The position numbers were made by a program, and so were the translations under genes. A stretch of DNA of 64,000 nt from Candidatus Andeanibacterium colombiense (GTDB lineage: Bacteria > Pseudomonadota > Alphaproteobacteria > Sphingomonadales > Sphingomonadaceae), in contig CP119316.1 of NCBI GenBank assembly GCA_029202985.1, positions 1,240,001-1,304,000 of the forward strand, read 5' to 3'. Of this stretch, positions 23,702 through 32,043 are shown in pieces. The notes below the pieces were generated by a model that saw only the letters and a program-made list of their open reading frames with translations, was not told the origin of the DNA and ran no database searches. Position 1 is the stretch's first letter, and each line of letters begins with the position of its first letter.

Positions 23702-25015
23702 TCACGCGAGATATTGGGAAAGATCGATTTCGTCCGCGCCCGGCACATGCTTGCGCGCGAATTCGGCTTCGCGGCCCCACGGCATGGTGGCATCGATTGC
23801 CAGCCGGCCCCAGTGATCCTTCATCGGATCACGGTAGAAGCCGGGTATGTCGTTGAGGATCATTGCCCGTGTGTCGGCGCGGCCGCGGGTCAGATAGGCC
23901 CACATGACGTCCTCGAGGTTGTGGGGGTCAACATCCTCGTCAACCACGATCACGACCTTGTTGTAGTCGAGATACGAGCCGAGCGCGGCGAGCAGCACAT
24001 GCTTGCCGTGGCCTTCATACTGCTTCCTTATCCGCACGATGGTGATCATCACGTTCGGGCGGCAGCTGACGTCGAGCACGCCGCGCACGGTGTTCTTCAG
24101 ATGCCGATAGATTCGCGCGGCGGTGACCGCTTCGAGCGGGCGAAGATCGTCGGTCGAACCGCACACCAGCGCATTGAACACCGCGCCCGGCCGGTGGGTG
24201 ACCGCGGTCACCTCGAACACATGGTTGTCGCCCACCTCGACGTAATTGCCCATGAACTCGCCGAACGGCCCCTCGGGCCGCTTCACATTCGGGAGGAACC
24301 GCCCTTCGACCACGATCGACGCATCGACCGGAACCTCGAGATCGATCGAATGGCAGCGCCGCATCTCCAGCGCACGCCCGGCGATGCGCCCGGCGAGATC
24401 GATCTCGCTGTCGTCGATCGGCAGCGAAGCGCAGGCGGCCAGGAACAGCGCCGGGCTCGCGCCGAGGATCAGCGCCGCCTCCAGCGGCTCGCCGCGCGCC
24501 TCCGCCCGGGCCTGGTAGGATGCGAGATCGTGGGTCGAGCCGAGCCGCACCCGCAGTTCCTCGTCGCTGACATACATCGAGCGGTGGAACGAAAGGTTCG
24601 GCGTTCCGGTATCCGGATCCTTCGCGAGATAGATCGCCGAGGTGAAATAGGGCGCCCCGTCGCGCGCATGATAAGTGATCTGCGGCAGGTCGCCGAGCTT
24701 GCATTCGACGTGCGGTTCCGGCGCGCTTGCAGCCGGCGGCGCGGGATTGCTCTGGCGCCCTTCGGTCAGTTCCAGCCAGCGTTCGACAAAGCTGCGGTCG
24801 CCCGCGCCGATCATGTCGCACAGCCGCCGGTGACTGCCATAGACATTGGCGACGACCGGGAAATCGCTGCCGCCAACCTTGCGGAACAGCACCGCGTTTT
24901 CGTTGCGCTTCTGCAGCGCGACCGCGACCGCGGCCAATTCGAACTTCGGATCGACCTCACGCTCGACCACCGCCAATTCGCCGCGGCCTTCCAGATATTC
25001 GACGAGTTCGTCCAC
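23702..25015 (-). CDS. UbiD-family decarboxylase
   Basis: 437 residues. The prFMN-dependent UbiD family is recognised by GPFGEFMGNYVEVGDNHVFEVT and the following VSCRPNVMITIVRIRKQYEGH, with the acidic active-site residues in the first segment. Such enzymes remove or add CO2 on aromatic or unsaturated acids. GTG start at 25015 with a weak ribosome site. UbiX for its cofactor is encoded at 18840. Because it sits with an aldehyde dehydrogenase and a Rid protein, a catabolic role is likelier than ubiquinone synthesis, but this is inference. Confidence 0.92.
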   Translation of the reverse strand: MDELVEYLEGRGELAVVEREVDPKFELAAVAVALQKRNENAVLFRKVGGSDFPVVANVYGSHRRLCDMIGAGDRSFVERWLELTEGRQSNPAPPAASAPEPHVECKLGDLPQITYHARDGAPYFTSAIYLAKDPDTGTPNLSFHRSMYVSDEELRVRLGSTHDLASYQARAEARGEPLEAALILGASPALFLAACASLPIDDSEIDLAGRIAGRALEMRRCHSIDLEVPVDASIVVEGRFLPNVKRPEGPFGEFMGNYVEVGDNHVFEVTAVTHRPGAVFNALVCGSTDDLRPLEAVTAARIYRHLKNTVRGVLDVSCRPNVMITIVRIRKQYEGHGKHVLLAALGSYLDYNKVVIVVDEDVDPHNLEDVMWAYLTRGRADTRAMILNDIPGFYRDPMKDHWGRLAIDATMPWGREAEFARKHVPGADEIDLSQYLA

Positions 25016-25088
25016 TATAACAACGTCCTGCGAGGTAGATTACGGGCGAGGCACGCCTCGCATTTCTTCGCCGTAGAGCAGCACGCCT

Positions 25089-25113
25089 GGCGCCCGCCAG
25101 TGCGGCGGGCGCC
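25089..25113 (-). terminator. Strong hairpin after alanine dehydrogenase
   Basis: GGCGCCCGCC-AGTGC-GGCGGGCGCC, an exact 10-bp GC stem about 75 bases past the ald stop and before the UbiD gene. No T run. Confidence 0.55.
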
Positions 25114-25185
25114 CAAATTCCGAAACAGCAAAAATGGCTTCCACAAACCAAACTTGGCCGAAGCCATGCGGCCAAATCTTAGCGA

Positions 25186-26280
25186 TCAGGCCGCCAGTTG
25201 AGGCAAGGATGCGGCCGCGGCCGGGTGGACGATCCTCCCTCCGGCCACGTTGAGACCCGCAGCCAGACCGGCGTCTTCCGCCATCGCGCGCTCGGCCCCC
25301 AGCCGCGCGAGCTTCATCACATACGGCGCGGTCGCGGCGCCGAGCGCGTAGGTCGAGGTGAGCGGGGCCGCGCCGGGCATGTTGGCGACGCAGTAATGGA
25401 TCACCCCGTCGGCGGCATAGGCGGGATTGTCATGGGTGGTGGGGCGCGAGGTTTCGAAGCACCCGCCCTGATCGATCGCGACATCGACCAGCACAGCGCC
25501 CGGCTTCATCAGCGCGAGGTGTTCGCGCCGCACCAGCCACGGGGCCTTGGCGCCGGGGATCAGCACCGCGCCGATCACCAGGTCGGCCTCGATCACCGCT
25601 TGCAACACCGCGTCGGGGGTGGAGAACACCGTGCGCACGGCCCCCTGGAACTGGTCGTCGAGTTCCTCCAGCCGGCTGGCCGAGATGTCGAACAGGCTGA
25701 CGTCCGCACGGTGCCCCAGCGCCATCTGCGCCGCGTGCTTGCCGGCCACTCCGCCGCCGAGCACGACCACTTTGGCCGGCGCCACGCCGGGAACGCCGCC
25801 CAGCAAGAGCCCGCGCCCGCCGGCGGGGCGCAGCAGATGCGCGGCACCGACATCGACCGCCATCCGCCCGGCCACCTGGCTCATCGGGGCCAGCAGCGGC
25901 AGGCGGCCCCGCGCGTCGGTGACGGTTTCGTAAGCGATGCAGGTCGCGCCCGAGGCCATCAGCCCCGCCGCCTGGTCGGGATCGGCGGCGAGGTGGAGAT
26001 AGGTGAACAGCAAATGGTCCGGACGCAGCATCGCGATCTCGCGCGCCTGCGGCTCCTTGACCTTCACGATCATCTCGGCGGCGGCGAAGACCGCGGCGGC
26101 ATCGGGCAGCACGGTCGCCCCGGCGGCCCGATAGGCGTTGTCGCCCAGCTCGACCCCGGCGCCCGCGCCAGTTTCCACGAACACCTCGTGTCCGTCGGCG
26201 GTCAGCTGGGCCGCAACGCCCGGCGTGACCGCGACGCGAAATTCGAGCGACTTGATCTCCTTGGGAATGCCAACACGCAT
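25186..26280 (-). CDS. ald: Alanine dehydrogenase
   Basis: 364 residues, normal length. It has the N-terminal MRVGIPKEIK, substrate residues in VKVKEPQ and TYLHLAAD, and the NAD fold (VVVLGGGVAGKHAAQMALG). Converts L-alanine to pyruvate and ammonia. It is divergent from an Lrp-type regulator across 118 bases that include the palindrome GAATATTC. It fits with kynurenine breakdown because KynU releases alanine. Confidence 0.96.
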   Translation of the reverse strand: MRVGIPKEIKSLEFRVAVTPGVAAQLTADGHEVFVETGAGAGVELGDNAYRAAGATVLPDAAAVFAAAEMIVKVKEPQAREIAMLRPDHLLFTYLHLAADPDQAAGLMASGATCIAYETVTDARGRLPLLAPMSQVAGRMAVDVGAAHLLRPAGGRGLLLGGVPGVAPAKVVVLGGGVAGKHAAQMALGHRADVSLFDISASRLEELDDQFQGAVRTVFSTPDAVLQAVIEADLVIGAVLIPGAKAPWLVRREHLALMKPGAVLVDVAIDQGGCFETSRPTTHDNPAYAADGVIHYCVANMPGAAPLTSTYALGAATAPYVMKLARLGAERAMAEDAGLAAGLNVAGGRIVHPAAAASLPQLAA

Positions 26281-26398
26281 ATCTTTCCTCCATTGAATGC
26301 CGAATTCAGAATATTCGCATTCGCATGGCGGTTTGCGGCTTTTCCAGCCGTTATATATTCACCACTGCACGAATCGTTCACGCTAGGGTGAAATTTGC

Positions 26399-26881
26399 AT
26401 GAAATCCGCCAAAGCCTACGACAGCTTCGACTTCAGCCTGCTGCGCGCGCTCCAGCGCCACGGCCGCGCGACCAATGCGGAATTGTCGCAATCCGTGAAC
26501 CTCTCTGAATCCTCGTGCCTGCGCCGCGTGCGCCAGCTTGAGGCCGATGGAGTTATCCGGCGCTATGCCGCGATCGTCGCGCCCGACCGGATCGGACTCA
26601 AGCTCAACGCCTTCGTCACGATCACGCTGGTCTCGCAGTCCGAAGCGGCGCTCAAGGAGTTCGAACGCGATGTCGCGCGGATCGACGAGGTGATGGAGTG
26701 CTTCCTGATGACCGGCACCGCCGATTATCTGATCCATCTGGTCGCGCGCGACGTGGACGATCTCGAACGCCTGCATGCGACACGGCTGACCCGCCTGCCC
26801 AATGTCGCGCGAGTCACCTCCAGCATCGCGATGCGCGAAATCGTCCGCCGCACCGATTTGCCGATCCACGAAATCGAGTGA
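26399..26881 (+). CDS. Lrp/AsnC-family regulator, likely of ald and/or the kyn genes
   Basis: 160 residues: N-terminal helix-turn-helix (LSQSVNLSESSCLRRVRQLEADGVI shortened to its core ESSCLRRVRQLE) and a C-terminal RAM ligand-binding domain (ECFLMTGTADYLIHLVARD). Lrp proteins respond to amino acids. It lies between ald and kynA, divergent from ald and in line with kyn. In Pseudomonas aeruginosa the Lrp-type KynR controls kynurenine genes, so a similar job is plausible. ATG 26399 with AGGGTG upstream. Confidence 0.9.
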   Translation: MKSAKAYDSFDFSLLRALQRHGRATNAELSQSVNLSESSCLRRVRQLEADGVIRRYAAIVAPDRIGLKLNAFVTITLVSQSEAALKEFERDVARIDEVMECFLMTGTADYLIHLVARDVDDLERLHATRLTRLPNVARVTSSIAMREIVRRTDLPIHEIE

Positions 26882-26938
26882 CGCGATTCCGCATCGCGCC
26901 AGCCGGGCATCGAGGGATCGACGATTTAGCCCGTGATT

Positions 26939-26967
26939 TTCGATTTTAGCGCATGTGTTTTTATAAT
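26939..26967 (+). promoter_or_regulatory. Candidate kynA promoter
   Basis: TTCGAT (26939-26944), N17, TATAAT (26962-26967, perfect -10). The transcript would have a leader of about 110 bases before kynA. Confidence 0.45.
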
Positions 26968-27039
26968 GCTGAATTTCAGGGTTGAAATAGGGCCATTTTC
27001 AGCCTTGCCAAGCGGCTGAGGAATCGTATTTTCAGCATT
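26965..27039 (+). promoter_or_regulatory. Triple TTTCAGC repeats before kynA, probable Lrp-type operator
   Basis: ATTTTCAGC occurs at 26995-27003 and 27028-27036, 33 bp apart (about three helical turns). The inverted form AATGCTGAATTT is at 26965-26976 and mirrors ATTTTCAGCATT at 27028-27039. Phased repeats around a start site suit a multimeric Lrp/AsnC protein. Confidence 0.5.
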
Positions 27040-27086
27040 GCTGTATCGATTCCCCTTCAGCGAAGTGCGGGGACCAGGAGCGGGCC

Positions 27087-27989
27087 GTGACCATCAAGCG
27101 ATTCATCGAAGACGGAGTCGAGAACTTCGAAGCGCAGATCGACGGCGAGACGATCCAGTGGGACAAGGGCCTATCCTACGCCCGCCACCTCCAGACCGAA
27201 CAATTGCTGTCGGCCCAGGTGCCGGTGTCCGACAAACCGGACGAGATGCTGTTCATCATCATGCATCAGACGATGGAGCTGTGGCTCAAGCTGGTGCTGC
27301 ACGAGGCGAAGCTGGCCGTCGCCGCTCTGCGCGCGGACGATTTCGGTGCGGCGTTCAAGACGCTCGACCGGATCGCCACGATCCAGCGGCACATGATCCA
27401 TTCGTGGGAAGTGCTCGCCACGCTCACCCCGCATGATTTCCTGACCTTCCGCGGTTTCCTGCGCAAGGCTTCGGGCTTCCAGTCATGGCAATATCGCGAG
27501 CTTGAATTCCTGCTCGGCAACAAGCGTGCCGACCTCGCGATCGTCCATCATGACGAGCCTGCGGTTTACGCCCATCTGATGGCCACCCTCGCCCAGCCCT
27601 CGCTCTATGACGAAGCGCTGCGGCTGCTCGCGCGCCACGGCATCGCGATCCCGGCCGACCGGCTCGAGCGTGACTGGACCCAGCCCTATGAGGCGAGCGA
27701 AGCGGTCGAGAACGCGTGGCTGGAGATCTATTCGAACCCCTCGGCCCACTGGCAGCTCTACACTTTGGGCGAGAAGATCACCGCGCTGGAATATTACTTC
27801 CAGGAATGGCGCTTCAAGCACATGAAGACCGTCTCGCGCGTGATCGGGCACAAGCCGGGCACCGGCGGCTCATCCGGCGTGAACTATCTGCAGAAGGCGC
27901 TGAGCCTCAATTTCTTCCCCGAGCTGTGGTCGATGCGTACCCGCATGGCCGCGCCGCGCGAAGGCGGCAACTACGTGGACGAAGCCTGA
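27087..27989 (+). CDS. kynA: Tryptophan 2,3-dioxygenase
   Basis: 300 residues. Haem enzyme that opens the indole ring of L-tryptophan to N-formylkynurenine. The family segments HQTMELWLKLVLHE, SWEVLATLTPHDFLTFR (core LTPHDFLTFR) and FKHMKTVSRVIGHKPGTGGS (core IGHKPGTGGS) are all present. GTG start with AGGAG 7 bases upstream. First gene of the kynA-kynB-kynU run. Confidence 0.97.
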   Translation: MTIKRFIEDGVENFEAQIDGETIQWDKGLSYARHLQTEQLLSAQVPVSDKPDEMLFIIMHQTMELWLKLVLHEAKLAVAALRADDFGAAFKTLDRIATIQRHMIHSWEVLATLTPHDFLTFRGFLRKASGFQSWQYRELEFLLGNKRADLAIVHHDEPAVYAHLMATLAQPSLYDEALRLLARHGIAIPADRLERDWTQPYEASEAVENAWLEIYSNPSAHWQLYTLGEKITALEYYFQEWRFKHMKTVSRVIGHKPGTGGSSGVNYLQKALSLNFFPELWSMRTRMAAPREGGNYVDEA

Positions 27990-27992
27990 GCG

Positions 27993-28625
27993 ATGAGCCG
28001 GATCCTCGACATCTCGCAGATTTTGCGGCCCACCCTGCCGGTGTGGCCGGGCGAACCGCCCTTCGCGCTCGAACGCCTCGCGCGGATCGGCCCGGGTTGC
28101 CCGGTCAATGTCTCGGCGATGAGCACGCCGCTGCATGCCGGCAGCCATGCGGATTCGCCCTTCCATTATGCCGACGACGGCGCGGGCAGCGGCGATTGCG
28201 CGCTTGATCCCTACATCGGCCCCTGCGTGGTGATCGACGTCACCCATGCGCAGGGCAGCGTGAAGCCGGGCGATTTTGACTCCGCTGCGATCGCCGGGGC
28301 CGAGCGGGTGATCCTGCGGACTTACGAGACCTTCCCCGCCGATGCGTGGGACAGCGATTTCACCGCGATCGCGCCCGAAACGATCGCGTTCCTGGCCGCG
28401 GCCGGGGTGCGGCTGATCGGCACCGACGCACCGTCGCTCGACCCGCAGGAATCCAAGACGCTCGATGCGCATCACCAGGTCCTCGCGGCCGACATGCGCA
28501 TTCTCGAAGGGCTGGTGCTCGATGGCGTGGCGCCCGGCACTTACGAATTGATCGCGCTGCCGCTGAAGATCGCCGGTGCCGATGCCAGCCCGGTGCGGGC
28601 GATATTGCGGGAGTTGGACAAGTGA
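27993..28625 (+). CDS. kynB: Kynurenine formamidase
   Basis: 210 residues of the cyclase-like metal-dependent family. The zinc motif HAGSHADSPFH (HxGxHxDxPxH) is intact. Hydrolyses N-formylkynurenine to kynurenine and formate. It begins 3 bases after kynA and overlaps kynU by GTGA. Confidence 0.96.
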   Translation: MSRILDISQILRPTLPVWPGEPPFALERLARIGPGCPVNVSAMSTPLHAGSHADSPFHYADDGAGSGDCALDPYIGPCVVIDVTHAQGSVKPGDFDSAAIAGAERVILRTYETFPADAWDSDFTAIAPETIAFLAAAGVRLIGTDAPSLDPQESKTLDAHHQVLAADMRILEGLVLDGVAPGTYELIALPLKIAGADASPVRAILRELDK

Positions 28626-29863
28626 GCGGCGTGAACACGACCCGGGCGAACGCGCTCGATGCCACCGATCCGCTGGCGCCGTTCCGCGACCGCTTCCGCC
28701 TGCGCGAAGGGCTGATCTATCTCGACGGCAATTCGCTGGGGGTGATGCCCAAACGCGCGGCCGAACGGATGGCCGAGGCGGTTAACTCCGAATGGGCCGA
28801 AGGGCTGATCACCTCATGGCTCGGGGCCGACTGGGTCAACGCGCCGCGGCGGATCGGCGACAAGATCGGCGGATTGCTGGGCGCGGAGCCGGGCGAGGTG
28901 ATCGCTGCGGATTCGACCTCGGTGAACATCTTCAAGGCGCTGACCGCCGCGCTCTCGCTCAATCCCGGCCGGGGGACGATCCTGACCGAGACCACCAATT
29001 TCCCGACCGATCATTATATGATGCAGGGGATCGCGGCCTTCTGTGGCGGCAAGGTGCAAGCCAAAGGCGTGGCGCCCGGCGAGTTGGAAGGCGCGATCGA
29101 CGAAGACGTCGCGGTCGTGCTGCTGACCCAGGTACATTACAAGTCCGGGCTGGTGCGCGACATGGCGCGAGTGACCGCGAAGGCCCACGAAAAGGGCGCG
29201 CTGGTGGTATGGGATTTGAGCCATAGCGCGGGAGCGATTCCGGTCGATCTCAATGGCGCCAATGCCGATTTCGCGGTCGGCTGCGGCTACAAGTTCCTCA
29301 ACGGCGGCCCCGGCGCGCCGGCCTTCCTGTTCGCCGCGCGGCGGCACCACGCGCAGGCCCGCCCGGTGCTGTCGGGCTGGTTCGGCCACGCCGCGCCCTT
29401 CGCTTTCGAGGAGGATTATCGCGCGGCTCCCGGGATCGAACGGTTCCTGTGCGGCACGCCGTCCGTGCTCGGCCTGACCGCGCTCGAATGCGGGGTCGAG
29501 ATCATGGCCGAGGCGGACATGGCGCTGGTGCGCGAGAAATCCCTGGCCTTGAGCGACTTGTTCATCGCCGAAATGGAAGATCGCTGCGGCGCCCTCGGCT
29601 TCACCCTGATCAGCCCGCGCGATCCGGCCCTGCGCGGCAGCCAGATCTCCTACACCCACCCTGAAAGCTATGCGATCGTGCAGGCTTTGAAGCACCGCGA
29701 CGTGATCGGAGATTTCCGCGCGCCCGATGTGCTGCGCTTCGGCCTGACCCCGCTCTACCTGCGCTATCGCGACGTAATCGACGCGGTGGAGGCAATCCAT
29801 GAGATCGTCGTCAGCGGCGCATGGGACCGCCCCGAATTCCGCCACCGCGCGGCCGTGACCTGA
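28622..29863 (+). CDS. kynU: Kynureninase
   Basis: 413 residues. PLP enzyme that splits kynurenine to anthranilate and alanine. Lys224 in GYKFLNGGPGAP carries the cofactor and Asp198 in VVWDLSHSAG contacts the pyridine. GTG start at 28622 overlaps the kynB stop; a GTG at 28631 is an alternative. No kynurenine 3-monooxygenase gene is seen nearby, so anthranilate rather than 3-hydroxyanthranilate is the expected product. Confidence 0.96.
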   Translation: MSGVNTTRANALDATDPLAPFRDRFRLREGLIYLDGNSLGVMPKRAAERMAEAVNSEWAEGLITSWLGADWVNAPRRIGDKIGGLLGAEPGEVIAADSTSVNIFKALTAALSLNPGRGTILTETTNFPTDHYMMQGIAAFCGGKVQAKGVAPGELEGAIDEDVAVVLLTQVHYKSGLVRDMARVTAKAHEKGALVVWDLSHSAGAIPVDLNGANADFAVGCGYKFLNGGPGAPAFLFAARRHHAQARPVLSGWFGHAAPFAFEEDYRAAPGIERFLCGTPSVLGLTALECGVEIMAEADMALVREKSLALSDLFIAEMEDRCGALGFTLISPRDPALRGSQISYTHPESYAIVQALKHRDVIGDFRAPDVLRFGLTPLYLRYRDVIDAVEAIHEIVVSGAWDRPEFRHRAAVT

Positions 29864-29876
29864 AGGATCCCCTCTG

Positions 29877-30887
29877 ATGCAGACCCTGCCCAAATCCAAG
29901 GTCGCCGCGGTCCAGGCCGCGCCGGTATTCCTCGACACCGCCGCGACGGTCGACAAGGCCTGCGCGCTGATCGCCGAAGCCGCCGGCAACGGCGCCAGGC
30001 TGGTCGCCTTCCCCGAAGTGTTCATCTCCGCCTATCCCTACTGGAGCTGGCTGATGAACCCGATCGAGGGCAGCGCGTGGTTCGAGAAACTGGTGAAGTC
30101 GGCGATCGAAGTGCCCGGCCCCGAGATCGCGCGGATCTGCGAAGCGGCGCGCGAACATGGCTGCACCGTGGTGATCGGGTGCAACGAGCGGGAGCGCCGC
30201 CGCCTCGGCACGCTCTACAACACCAACGTGATCATCTCCGCCGCCGGCGAGATCATCGGCAAGCACCGCAAGCTGGTGCCGACCTGGGCCGAGAAACTCA
30301 GCTGGGCGGGCGGCGACGGCGCCTCGCTCAAGGTCCACGACACCGAGGTCGGGCCGCTGGGCACGCTGGCCTGCGGCGAGAACACCAACACCCTCGCCCG
30401 CTTCACCCTGCTGTCGCAGGGCGAACTGGTCCATGTCGCGAATTACATCGCGCTGCCGGTCGCGCCCGAGGACTATGACATGGCCGAAGCGATCCGGCTG
30501 CGCGCCTCGGCGCATTCCTTCGAAGGCAAATTGTTCACCGTGGTCGCCTGCTCGACGATCTCGGAGCGGATCGTCGAGCTGATGAGCGAGCGCCATCCGG
30601 AGGCGCGCCGGCTGCTCGAACGGCGGAACTCCGCGTTCTCCGGGGTGATCGGCCCCGATGGGCGGGTGATCGGCGAACCGCTGATCGACGAGGAGGGCAT
30701 CGTCTATGCCGAGATCGACCTCAACGCCTGCATCCAGCCCAAGCAGATGCACGACATCATCGGCGGCTACAACCGCTTCGATATCTTCGACCTCAGGGTC
30801 AACCGCACCCCGCGCACGCCGGCCGCTTTCTTCGAGGACGCCGCGCCGGCCGAGGCTGAATTCTTTCCGACCGGAGAAGCCGCATGA
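29877..30887 (+). CDS. Nitrilase-family carbon-nitrogen hydrolase
   Basis: 336 residues. The catalytic triad is visible as Glu47 (FPEVFISAYPYW), Lys132 (HRKLVPTW) and Cys166 (ACGENTN). The length and the FISAYPYW segment are those of true nitrilases, which turn nitriles into acids, rather than of amidases. It sits 13 bases after kynU and overlaps the dioxygenase gene by ATGA, so it belongs to the operon. Its place in tryptophan breakdown is unclear: it might act on indoleacetonitrile-like compounds or an amide intermediate. Confidence 0.9.
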   Translation: MQTLPKSKVAAVQAAPVFLDTAATVDKACALIAEAAGNGARLVAFPEVFISAYPYWSWLMNPIEGSAWFEKLVKSAIEVPGPEIARICEAAREHGCTVVIGCNERERRRLGTLYNTNVIISAAGEIIGKHRKLVPTWAEKLSWAGGDGASLKVHDTEVGPLGTLACGENTNTLARFTLLSQGELVHVANYIALPVAPEDYDMAEAIRLRASAHSFEGKLFTVVACSTISERIVELMSERHPEARRLLERRNSAFSGVIGPDGRVIGEPLIDEEGIVYAEIDLNACIQPKQMHDIIGGYNRFDIFDLRVNRTPRTPAAFFEDAAPAEAEFFPTGEAA

Positions 30888-32020
30888 GCGAGACCGCGCC
30901 CCATCCCGATCCCCGCGATGCCCAGCTGGGCCGTTCGCGGGTGGTCGACAATCCTGCGCTCGAGGAGTTCTACGGCGAACTCGGCCACCACAACGCCGCC
31001 GCCTTCTGGAAGCGCGCCAATGCGATCGAGCCGTGGGAGCCCGAAAGCCGCTACACCTCGACGGTGTGGCGCTATGACGAGATGCGCGACCTGTGCCTGC
31101 GCGCGATCGACCTGGTCCGCCCGGAAGACGCCGGGCGCCGGGTGGTGGTGCTGCTGAACGACAGCGAGGCCGGGCGTGCGAACAGCGCGGTCTGCGGCTG
31201 GTTGTTCAGCGGGCTGCAGGCGATGAAGCCGGGCGAGATCACCCCGGCGCACAACCACACCGCATCCGCCCATCGCTTCATCATGGAGGGCGCCGGCGCC
31301 TATACGGTGGTCGACGGGCACGCAATCGAGCTGGGCGGCAACGACTATGTCCTCACCCCCAATGGCTGCTGGCACGATCACGGGGTCAGCGCATCGGGCA
31401 AGACCTGCATCTGGCAGGACGGGCTCGACATTCCGCTGATGAACGCGCTCGAGACCAATTTCTACGCGGTCTATCCCGAGCCGACCCAGGCCCGCGCGTT
31501 TCCGGCCAACGATCTGCCGCTCAGCTACGGCAATGTCGGCATGCGGCCCGACGGGGTCGCTGGCTGGGACAAGCCGTTTTCGCCGGTGATGGTCTATCGC
31601 TGGGAAGCGACCCGCGATGCGATCTGGAACCTCGCCAAGGTCAGCGACGGATCGCCGTTCGACGGGCATATCATGCGCTATTCCAACCCGCTGACCGGCG
31701 GCTGGGCGCTCCAGACGATGGGCGCCCACATGCAGATGCTGAAAGCCGGCCTGCACACCAAGGCCCACCGCCACACCGGCAACGTGGTCTACAACGTCGC
31801 CGAGGGCGAAGGCTATTCGATCGTCGGCGGCAAGCGCATCGACTGGAAGCAGCACGACATCTTCTGCGTCCCCGCGTGGATGTGGCACGAACACGTCAAC
31901 ACCGGCAGCGGCGAAGCCTTCCTGTTCTCGTTCAACGACTTCCCGGTGATGGAAGCGCTCGGCGTGAAGATCGAGCAGGCGCTCGACACCAACAGCGGCC
32001 ACCAGCCCGCCGCCCTCTGA
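30884..32020 (+). CDS. Gentisate 1,2-dioxygenase-like ring-cleavage enzyme
   Basis: 378 residues with two cupin domains. The first holds the iron ligands His123 and His125 (PAHNHTASAHRF) and His164 (GCWHDHG); the second has HTKAHRHTGN. This is the plan of gentisate, salicylate and 1-hydroxy-2-naphthoate dioxygenases, which open a ring next to the carboxyl group without a catechol. With hydrolase and maleate isomerase genes following, gentisate or an amino/hydroxy analogue derived from anthranilate is a likely substrate; which one is not shown. Confidence 0.9.
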   Translation: MSETAPHPDPRDAQLGRSRVVDNPALEEFYGELGHHNAAAFWKRANAIEPWEPESRYTSTVWRYDEMRDLCLRAIDLVRPEDAGRRVVVLLNDSEAGRANSAVCGWLFSGLQAMKPGEITPAHNHTASAHRFIMEGAGAYTVVDGHAIELGGNDYVLTPNGCWHDHGVSASGKTCIWQDGLDIPLMNALETNFYAVYPEPTQARAFPANDLPLSYGNVGMRPDGVAGWDKPFSPVMVYRWEATRDAIWNLAKVSDGSPFDGHIMRYSNPLTGGWALQTMGAHMQMLKAGLHTKAHRHTGNVVYNVAEGEGYSIVGGKRIDWKQHDIFCVPAWMWHEHVNTGSGEAFLFSFNDFPVMEALGVKIEQALDTNSGHQPAAL

Positions 32021-32043
32021 CCAAAACGGACCGGAAAAACCCT

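Noticed and set aside
23660..25201. 513-residue open frame on the plus strand opposite the UbiD gene
   Set aside because: High-GC shadow frame. The minus strand has all UbiD motifs; the plus-strand product is rich in Arg, His and Asp with no family signature.
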